NCBI RefSeq assembly: GCF_900106695.1
Contig: NZ_FNMZ01000003.1
Coordinates: 496,001-560,000 of the forward strand
Direction: 5' to 3'
Origin: Albimonas donghaensis
Lineage (GTDB): Bacteria; Pseudomonadota; Alphaproteobacteria; Rhodobacterales; Rhodobacteraceae
Length of the DNA stretch: 64,000 bases
Below, in pieces: positions 58,156 to 64,000 of this stretch. Each line of letters opens with the position of its first letter. Position 1 is the first letter of the stretch. Both the position numbers and the translations under genes were made by a program. The notes under the pieces were generated by a model. That model was not told the origin of the DNA. It did not search any database and was given only the letters and a program-made list of their open reading frames with translations.

Positions 58156-58605
58156 TCAGCTCCGCTTCTTGCCCTTCTTGATGGTGCCGGAGAAGGCGAG
58201 GCACGGCCGCCCCTCGGCCTTCACCAGCCCGCGCACGAAGATCATCGAGCCGCCGGCCCGCACCACCTCGCCCCGCGCCTCGATGAAATCGCCGATCTGG
58301 GCGGCGTCGAGGAACTCGGTGTTCATGGTCACCGTCACCGACCAGTCCGACCCCTTCAGCGCATCCGTGGCGATGTTGAACAGCGCGTTGTCGGCCAGCG
58401 ACATCAGCGCCCCTCCATGCACCACGCCCAGCCCGTTGGCGTGGTGCGGCTCGGCGCGCATGGCGGTCACGATCGAGCGGTCGGGCTCGCGCTTCGAATA
58501 GGCCGGACCGGCGATTTCGAGAAAGCTCTGCGCGGTCTGGCGGCGCCATCCGGCGAACTCGCCGTCTTCGACCACGGTGTATCTCGGCTTGGGATCGTCC
58601 TGCAT
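58156..58605 (-). CDS. PaaI-family hotdog thioesterase
   Basis: 149 residues. Hotdog fold with the family active-site helix GVVHGGALMSLADNALF (about residues 58-74), predicted to hydrolyse acyl- or aryl-CoA thioesters. It lies alone between ubiB (convergent) and the ycjX-ycjF pair. Substrate unknown. Confidence 0.88.
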   Translation of the reverse strand: MQDDPKPRYTVVEDGEFAGWRRQTAQSFLEIAGPAYSKREPDRSIVTAMRAEPHHANGLGVVHGGALMSLADNALFNIATDALKGSDWSVTVTMNTEFLDAAQIGDFIEARGEVVRAGGSMIFVRGLVKAEGRPCLAFSGTIKKGKKRS

Positions 58606-58750
58606 CGGGTCTTCGTCCTCCCCCTCTCGCGGGCATACCCGCGCGAATGTCGTTGTCGGAGGAGTTACCGCGCGCGGCGTCGGATGGCCAGAGCGTCGGC
58701 CTCGCCCGGCTCAGGCCGCCACGCTCGGACCCGCGCCGAAGCGATCGCCT

Positions 58751-58785
58751 GCCGGCGCGGGAAGCGGGAAGGCTCCCGCGCCGGC
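58751..58785 (-). terminator. Terminator-like hairpin after ycjF
   Basis: Perfect 12-base-pair stem GCCGGCGCGGGA / TCCCGCGCCGGC with an 11-base loop, directly after the ycjF stop. Lacks a T-run. Confidence 0.6.
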
Positions 58786-58787
58786 TC

Positions 58788-59975
58788 TCAGTTCCCGGGC
58801 CGTTCGCCCGGCCCCGGCTGCCGCTTCGCGCCGACGCCGCCCAGGTCGGCCAGCGCCCGGCCGACCATGCCGCGGGCGGTGGGCGCGCGCAGGGCGCGGA
58901 AGGGGAGCGGGCGGCAGACCTCGATCGCCGCGACGCCGACACGGGCGGTCAGGGCGCCGTTGACCAGCCCCTCGCCGAAGCGGCGGGACAGGCGCGCCAG
59001 CACGCCGCCGCCGAGGATCGGGCCGATCAGGTCGTCGGTCGCCGCCACCGCGCCCGTCGCCACCAGATGCGTCGCCACCGCCTTGAACAGCCGCCACGCC
59101 CCCAGCGCGCCGCCGCGGCCGCCATAGATCTCGGCGATGCGGCGGATCATGCGCAGGTTGACGTAAAGCGCCGCCGCCACGTCCACCAGCGGGATCGGGG
59201 CCAGCGCCGTCGCCGTGGCCACCTGCCGGGCGGACAGCTCCGCCGCCCGCCGCGCGTCCTGGTCGAGCCCGGTCAGCCAGGCGCGCTCGGCCAGCTCGAT
59301 CAGGGCCTCGGCGTCCACCGCCTCGCGCCGGCGCTCGGAGACCTCGGCATTGGCCCAGCCGAGATACTTGCGCCCCCGATAGAGCGCCGCCAGCCGGTCC
59401 ACGGCCGAGGCCGCGAGGTCCCGGTCATTGGCGGCGACCGCCCGATCCGCCTCGCGCCGCGCCGCGTCCATGCGGCCGAGCCGGGCCAGCGCCAGCCCCT
59501 CGCGCGCCAGCCCCACGATCAGCGCGGCCAGCGCCACCGCCCCCAGCGCGGCGGCGGCGATCCCCAGGGCGGGATTGTCGGCGATCAGCCCCTGCACCCA
59601 GTTCACCGCGCCGACCACGATCATCATCCCGAAGAAACCGCCGGCGGCCGAGACGAACCAGCCCAGCGCCCCCATCCCCCGGCTTCGGCCGGAGGCCAGG
59701 GTGGCGGCGCGGGTCATCGCCTCGCCGGTCGGGGGCGGGCCGTCGGGGGGCGGCGCTTCCGCCGGGGAGGGGGCGGGGTCGGCGAGCGCGGGGTCGTCGT
59801 CCTCGATCAGCAACGGCGCGTCGCGGCGGCGCGGGGCGGGGTCGGGCGGCGCCTCGGGGCCATGCTCGACGAAGGCGTCGCCGGAATGGGGGGCGGGACG
59901 CGGATCGGGCCGGGGATCGGGACGGGGATCAGGACTCGGATCAGGACGGGGATCGGTTTCGTCGGGACGGGTCAC
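58788..59975 (-). CDS. ycjF: YcjF/TIGR01620 family inner-membrane protein
   Basis: 395 residues. A low-complexity N-terminus (DPRPDPRPDPRPAPH, about 9-30, tandem repeats at the DNA level) is followed by an acidic/Pro-rich region. Two membrane helices (about 105-125 and 135-160: GWFVSAAGGFFGMM, LGAVALAALIVGL) precede a C-terminal helical domain (about 215-390: DVAAALYVNLRMIRRIAEIYGGRGG). The start codon is GTG, overlapping the ycjX stop. YcjX and YcjF are heat- and sigma32-linked in enterics, and their function is unknown. Confidence 0.9.
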   Translation of the reverse strand: MTRPDETDPRPDPSPDPRPDPRPDPRPAPHSGDAFVEHGPEAPPDPAPRRRDAPLLIEDDDPALADPAPSPAEAPPPDGPPPTGEAMTRAATLASGRSRGMGALGWFVSAAGGFFGMMIVVGAVNWVQGLIADNPALGIAAAALGAVALAALIVGLAREGLALARLGRMDAARREADRAVAANDRDLAASAVDRLAALYRGRKYLGWANAEVSERRREAVDAEALIELAERAWLTGLDQDARRAAELSARQVATATALAPIPLVDVAAALYVNLRMIRRIAEIYGGRGGALGAWRLFKAVATHLVATGAVAATDDLIGPILGGGVLARLSRRFGEGLVNGALTARVGVAAIEVCRPLPFRALRAPTARGMVGRALADLGGVGAKRQPGPGERPGN

Positions 59976-61378
59976 AGGCGATCCCCAATCAGGAACTCGG
60001 CGGCGCGGTCCAGCCTTATATGCGGCGGCCCGTCGCCCGGTTTCGGCGCGAAGCGCGGCGGCGCGAAGGCCATGGCGCGGAAGTCGTTGTCGGGCCAGGT
60101 CTCGGCCCCCGAGGCGGCGGCGGCGAGCAGGGCGGCCGGGCTCTCGGGCAACGGGCCGGGATAGAGCGCGGCCTCCCGCCCCGTGGTCTCCAGCCGCCCG
60201 CGCACGCAGGACAGGCGGCGGCCGTCGCGCTCGATCTCCTGCTCGGTGGTGGCGCGCAGGGCGGCGATGGCCATGGCGCGGGTCCGGGCGCCCTTGAAGG
60301 CGGCGCGGTCCTCGGCCTCGCGCAGCAGGGCGCGCAGGATCGCGGTCAGCCGGTCATGCTGGGCGTGATGGATATGGTCGGCCTTGGTGGCGGCGAACAG
60401 GATCCGGTCGATGCGTTTGCCCAGGATCGGCGCCAGCCAGGATCGATCGCCGGGGCGGAACGCCTCCAGCACCTGCGGCAGCGCCTGGCGCAGGTCCTGC
60501 ACCGCGGCCGGCCCGGAATCGAGCGCGGACAGCAGGTCCACCAGCACCACCTGCCGGTCGAGCTTGGCGAAATGGTCCCGGAAGAAGGGTTTCACCACCA
60601 CCCGCTTGTAGGCCTCGTAGCGGCGGTCGAGCTCCGCCCGCAGGCCCTTGCGGGGTCCGGGAGGCAGGGGGGCGAAGGCCAGCGCCGGGGAGCCCTCGAG
60701 CTCTCCGGGCAGCAGGAAGCGGCCGGGGGCGAGGCCCGACAGCCCCGCCTCCCGACACGCGCCCAGATAGGCGGTGAAGGCGGTGGCGAGCGTGCGGGCG
60801 GCGTCCTCGGAGAACGGCGCGTCGGCGGCGGTCTCGGCCTTGGCCAGCCATTCCGCGGCCAGCGGCGCGCGGGCGGGGGTGCGCGCCGCGGCGAAGGCCT
60901 CCGCCGACCAGGCGGCGTAGCTGCGCGACATCAGGGGCAGGTCCAGCAGCCACTCGCCCGGGTAGTCGGTGATGTCGAGATGCAGGGCCCCGGGGCCGGT
61001 CAGCCCGCCGATGAGCCCCGTCGGGCGGGTGCGGAAGCTGACCCGCAGGGTGGAGATGCGGCGGGTGGATTGCGGCCAGCTCGGCTCGGGCGCCAGCAGG
61101 GCGGCGCGGTGGGTCTCGTAGTCGAAGCGCGGGGTCTCGCGGTCCGGGCCGGGGCGCAGGGCGGCGGCCTCGATCCGGCCCGAGGCCTGCGCGTCCAGCC
61201 CGGCCATGCGGCCGCGGTCCAGCAGGTTGGCGACCAGCGAGGTGATGAACACCGTCTTGCCGGCCCGCGCGAGGCCGGTGACCCCGAGGCGCAGCGTGGG
61301 CTCGGTGAGCGAGGCGACGCCCTCCTGGGCGTCCTCGACCCAGCGGGCGATGTCGTCGGCGATGTCGAAGAGCCCCAA
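59972..61378 (-). CDS. ycjX: YcjX-family P-loop (DUF463) protein
   Basis: 468 residues. P-loop GLARAGKTVFITSL (about residues 27-40) and conserved RWSYAAW-like and TDYPGEWLLDLPL motifs place it in the DUF463 GTPase-like family. The start chosen is TTG at 61378 (LGLFDIADDIARWVE), with AGGGAGGGGAG just upstream. No ATG fits and the earlier frame is non-conserved. It overlaps ycjF (GTGA). Its heat-shock link fits with the rpoH gene in the same window, but no RpoH promoter was identified. Confidence 0.9.
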   Translation of the reverse strand: MGLFDIADDIARWVEDAQEGVASLTEPTLRLGVTGLARAGKTVFITSLVANLLDRGRMAGLDAQASGRIEAAALRPGPDRETPRFDYETHRAALLAPEPSWPQSTRRISTLRVSFRTRPTGLIGGLTGPGALHLDITDYPGEWLLDLPLMSRSYAAWSAEAFAAARTPARAPLAAEWLAKAETAADAPFSEDAARTLATAFTAYLGACREAGLSGLAPGRFLLPGELEGSPALAFAPLPPGPRKGLRAELDRRYEAYKRVVVKPFFRDHFAKLDRQVVLVDLLSALDSGPAAVQDLRQALPQVLEAFRPGDRSWLAPILGKRIDRILFAATKADHIHHAQHDRLTAILRALLREAEDRAAFKGARTRAMAIAALRATTEQEIERDGRRLSCVRGRLETTGREAALYPGPLPESPAALLAAAASGAETWPDNDFRAMAFAPPRFAPKPGDGPPHIRLDRAAEFLIGDRL

Positions 61379-61848
61379 GCCCGTCTCCCCTCCCTGGCGG
61401 TTCCCCTTCAATATAGTCCGGCGGGGGCGCGTCGCGAGGGGCGCAGGCGCCGCGTCGGCGGTCGCGAGGGTTGCGAGGAGGCGCCCGCGGCGCGCCGAGG
61501 CGGGGTCGCGGGCGGCCCAGGGCGCGGGTGGCCAGCCAGCGGAGGTGCGGCAGACGCGGCGGCTGGCGGGGGCGGACGGCGGGGACGGACGGCGCCGCGG
61601 GCCGGATCGCGGTTTCATCCGCCGACCGCCCTGGAGCGGCCCCGACGCCGACCACGCGCCCGGATCGTCGAGGACAGCGCCCGCCCGGGCCGCCGAAACG
61701 GTTCCGCCTGGCGCCGTCCTCACCGCGCGCCGCGGGCGAGCCGGACCCGCCGGCGCGACCTCGACGCGGCGCCTCCGCGCCCCCCTCGCCCGCCTATCGC
61801 CGTTCCGGGCCCCTTGCGCGCCCCGCCCCTGCGCGGCATGAGGCCTCC
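61379..61848. other. Divergent region between ycjX and truA with repeat copy D
   Basis: 470 bases of GC-rich sequence. 61690-61800 contains the CCGCGGGCGAG ... CCTCGACGCGGCGCC block shared with copy C and a GAAACGGTTCCGCC string. No gene or clear promoter is seen. Confidence 0.5.
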
Positions 61849-62655
61849 ATGCCCCGCTACAAGCTCATCGTGGAATATGACGGCCGCCCCTTCGCGGGAT
61901 GGCAGCGCCAGAGGGAACTCCCCTCCGTCCAGGCGGCGCTGGAGGCCGCGATCCGCGCGCTCGACCCCGACGCCCCCGGCATCGGCGGCGCCGGACGCAC
62001 CGATGCCGGCGTCCACGCCACCGGCCAGGTCGCCCATTGCGATCTCGCCCGCGACTGGGACCCGTTCCGCCTGGCCGAGGCGCTGAACTGGCACCTGAAG
62101 CCCGCCCCCGTCGCCGTGACCCATGCCGAGCGCGTCGCCGACGCCTTCCACGCCCGCTTCGACGCGGTGGAGCGCCGGTATCTCTATGTGGTGATCGCCC
62201 GCCGCGCCCCCCTGACCTTCGAGAAGGGCCGCGCCTGGCGCGTCCCCGGCCCGCTGGAAATCAGCCCCATGCGCGAGGCCGCCGCCCACCTGGTCGGGCT
62301 GCACGACTTCACCACCTTCCGCTCCTCCATGTGCCAGTCGAAATCGCCGGTGAAGACCCTCGACGCCCTCGACATCGAGGCGCGGCCCACCGACGGCGGA
62401 ACCCGCTTCGAATTCCGCCTGCGCGCCCGGTCCTTCCTGCACAACCAGGTGCGCAGCCTCGTCGGCACGCTGGAACGCGTCGGCGCCGGGCGCTGGAGCC
62501 CCGACCGCGTGGCGCAGGCGCTGGAGGCCCGCGACCGCGCGGCCTGCGGCCCCGTCGCTCCGCCCGACGGGCTGTTCCTGACCGAGGTGATCTACCCCGC
62601 GCCCGAACCCGCCCCCAGCCCCGAGCCCAGCCCCGAGCCCAGCCCCGAACCCTGA
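61849..62655 (+). CDS. truA: tRNA pseudouridine38-40 synthase
   Basis: 268 residues. Converts U38-U40 of tRNA anticodon stems to pseudouridine. The catalytic aspartate is Asp52 in [18 protein letters not shown]. Other features are [12 protein letters not shown] and [17 protein letters not shown]. The C-terminus ends in a Pro/Ser/Glu repeat tail (PAPEPAP then three PSPE units), encoded by tandem 12-base repeats (62612-62655), an unusual addition. Confidence 0.96.
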   Translation: MPRYKLIVEYDGRPFAGWQRQRELPSVQAALEAAIRALDPDAPGIGGAGRTDAGVHATGQVAHCDLARDWDPFRLAEALNWHLKPAPVAVTHAERVADAFHARFDAVERRYLYVVIARRAPLTFEKGRAWRVPGPLEISPMREAAAHLVGLHDFTTFRSSMCQSKSPVKTLDALDIEARPTDGGTRFEFRLRARSFLHNQVRSLVGTLERVGAGRWSPDRVAQALEARDRAACGPVAPPDGLFLTEVIYPAPEPAPSPEPSPEPSPEP

Positions 62656-62659
62656 CGGA

Positions 62660-62815
62660 TCAGGGCGGCAGGGACGCCCGTTCCGGCCAGGCTTCGGCGT
62701 CCGCCACCGGCCGGCCGGAACAGGGGCGGGCGGCATTGACCGGGGCGAAGGCCCCGCGCCACGCCGCGAAATCCGGCGCGTCGGTCAGCGCCGCCAGCGG
62801 ATATTCCCGCAGGGA
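62660..62815 (-). pseudogene. Possible gene remnant between truA and rpoH
   Basis: The minus strand shows about 50 codons with the GC-ending third-position bias of real genes, reading LREYPLAALTDAPDFAAW, then RGAFAPVNAARP and onward to a stop at 62660. The frame is closed just upstream by a TGA, and I find no start codon or homology. It could be the decayed 3' end of a lost gene or chance. Confidence 0.3.
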
Positions 62816-63014
62816 TCAGGACGTAACTCGGCGTTCGGCGCCGGAGAGCCGCATGGGGGGCGCTCCCGGAAGGCGCGTTGCGGGCGACTCTCGGTCAGCA
62901 ATGCGGCGACGCCGGGCGTCCACGACATATTGTGGCCCTAATCCCACGTGGAGGCGCTGGTTCACCCATTTTTGTCGCGAAAAAAGAAACATTACGTTTC
63001 CGGCCCCGAGTCGG

Positions 63015-63042
63015 TGATCCAAGTTCGTAAGGGGGGCGTATC
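63015..63042 (+). promoter_or_regulatory. Putative RpoE (ECF)-type promoter of rpoH
   Basis: TGATCC (63015-63020), 16 bases, CGTATC (63037-63042). TGATCC is the -35 element known for RpoE-ChrR-controlled promoters in Rhodobacter, and rpoHII is a known RpoE target there. The -10 and spacing are approximate, so this is supported by context more than by a perfect match. Leader about 60 bases. Confidence 0.55.
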
Positions 63043-63110
63043 CTTCACATAACAAGAGAGATCAGCCGGCGCGGCCCTCCCGGGCCCCGGCCCTGAACAG
63101 GAGTAGGATG

Positions 63111-63995
63111 ATGGCCCTCGACGCCCCTCAGATCGGATCCCTGACCCGGACCGCGATGGCGGCCGAGCTTCTTGACGCCGACACCGAACTGGAGCTCGCC
63201 CGCCGCTGGCGCGACGAGGGCGATGAGCAGGCTCTGCATCGCCTCGTCACCGCCTACATGCGCCTCGCCGTGTCGATGGCGTCCAAATACCGCCGCTACG
63301 GCGCGCCGATGAACGACCTCATTCAGGAGGCCGGCGTCGGCCTCATGAAAGCGGCCGAGAAATTCGACCCCGACCGCGGCGTGCGCTTCTCGACCTACGC
63401 GGTGTGGTGGATCAAGGCCTCGATCCAGGACTATGTGATGCGCAACTGGTCGATGGTCCGCACCGGCTCGACCAGCTCCCAGAAATCGCTGTTCTTCAAC
63501 ATGCGCCGCATCCGCGCCCAGATCGAACGGGAGATGGAGCGCGACGGCGTCCAGCTCTCGGGCGAGGAGATCCGGGTCCGCATCGCCGCCGAGCTCGGCG
63601 CCCCCCTTCGCGACGTGGAGATGATGGAGGGCCGGCTGGCCGGCTCCGACTTCTCGCTCAACGCCCAGCAGTCGGGCGACGAGGGTCGCGAGTGGATCGA
63701 GACGCTGGAGGACGACAGCCCGAATTCCGAGGCCCGCGTCACCCGCAACCATGACCTCAAGGCCGCGCGCACCTGGATCGAGACCGCGATGGACGCCCTC
63801 TCGGACCGGGAGCGGATGATCATACGGGCCCGCAAGCTGGGCGACGATCCCGAGACGCTGGAGAGCCTCGGCTCCAAGCTGAAGCTGTCGAAGGAGCGGG
63901 TGCGCCAGCTGGAATCCCAGGCCCTGCGCAAGATGCGCCGCCGGCTCGAAGACAGCGCCGGGGCGGAGCCGGCGATGCTCGCCGCCGCCTTCTGA
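63111..63995 (+). CDS. rpoH: RNA polymerase sigma factor RpoH (RpoHII type)
   Basis: 294 residues. Sigma-32-like factor for heat and oxidative stress genes. Region 2 contains YMRLAVSMASKYRRYGAPMNDLIQEA and FSTYAVWWIKASIQDYVMRNWSMVR (about 45-125). The RpoH box is present as SQKSLFFNMRRIRAQ, and the region 4 helix-turn-helix is near the C-terminus (LKLSKERVRQLESQALRKMRRRL). The MALD start, FSTYAVWWI and KASIQDYV resemble Rhodobacter RpoHII more than RpoHI. ATG at 63111 is seven bases from AGGAG, better than the ATG three bases earlier. Confidence 0.95.
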   Translation: MALDAPQIGSLTRTAMAAELLDADTELELARRWRDEGDEQALHRLVTAYMRLAVSMASKYRRYGAPMNDLIQEAGVGLMKAAEKFDPDRGVRFSTYAVWWIKASIQDYVMRNWSMVRTGSTSSQKSLFFNMRRIRAQIEREMERDGVQLSGEEIRVRIAAELGAPLRDVEMMEGRLAGSDFSLNAQQSGDEGREWIETLEDDSPNSEARVTRNHDLKAARTWIETAMDALSDRERMIIRARKLGDDPETLESLGSKLKLSKERVRQLESQALRKMRRRLEDSAGAEPAMLAAAF

Positions 63996-64000
63996 TCCGG

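Larger units (their letters stand above)
62656..63110. other. Intergenic region upstream of rpoH
   Basis: 455 bases. 62660-62815 has coding-like composition on the minus strand (separate entry). 62930-63060 is AT-rich and contains TTTTTGTCGCGAAAAAA (62969-62985, a short palindrome-like run) and the putative ECF promoter at 63015-63042. Confidence 0.6.

Overview
This is a continuous, very GC-rich, densely coding stretch of an alphaproteobacterial chromosome. It is most likely from the Rhodobacterales, because it has separate b and b' F0 genes, a HrcA/CIRCE-type groESL, an RpoHII-type heat-shock sigma factor, and the dnaA / rpsT / enoyl-CoA hydratase / mutM / ubiE-ubiB neighbourhood. Genus assignment is not possible from sequence reading alone. 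There are no tRNA or rRNA genes, insertion sequences, prophage genes or CRISPR arrays that I can recognise.

Layout: 1-2.1 kb carries the F0 ATP synthase operon atpI-atpB-atpE-atpG (minus strand, last gene cut by the window edge) with a good sigma70 promoter. 2.4-6.6 kb has a MATE exporter, a cation diffusion facilitator and an AidB-type acyl-CoA dehydrogenase. 7.0-10.4 kb is a stress block: a secreted PRC-barrel protein, a GlsB/YeaQ membrane protein, and groES-groEL behind a near-perfect CIRCE. 10.6-12.2 kb has a DUF3429 membrane protein and a TIGR01459-type HAD hydrolase.

12.3-27.9 kb is the most interesting part. A 2,513-residue single-module reducing polyketide/fatty-acid synthase (RkpA-like), an alpha-oxoamine synthase (RkpG-like) and a KpsC/RkpJ-like capsule protein are followed on the same strand by yjbH and yjbF (gfcD/gfcB-like exopolysaccharide secretion genes). 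Converging on them from the other side are two small paralogous secreted Gly/Thr/Asn-tailed proteins that look like YjbE/GfcA. I infer one envelope-polysaccharide system: RkpA and RkpG would make an unusual amino-lipid, the KpsC-like protein would start the glycan on a lipid, and YjbF/YjbH with the small proteins would serve the outer-membrane step.

27.9-49.7 kb is housekeeping metabolism: folC-accD, a class IV aminotransferase, a nucleotidyltransferase-like protein, a partial leucine-degradation pair, HDAC-like deacetylase-xseB-ispA-dxs-tlyA-RNA methyltransferase (isoprenoid and RNA modification, partly overlapping genes), a haloacid dehalogenase, aroC, leuB, a DUF1203 protein, purD and dnaA. 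50-64 kb has a rhodanese, rpsT, a GGDEF/degenerate-EAL protein, an enoyl-CoA hydratase, mutM, ubiE-ubiB, a PaaI-type thioesterase, the ycjX-ycjF pair, truA and rpoH (RpoHII type) with an ECF-like promoter. Several intergenic regions hold diverged copies of a GC-rich dispersed repeat, and two REP-like GTAG hairpins lie between purD and dnaA.
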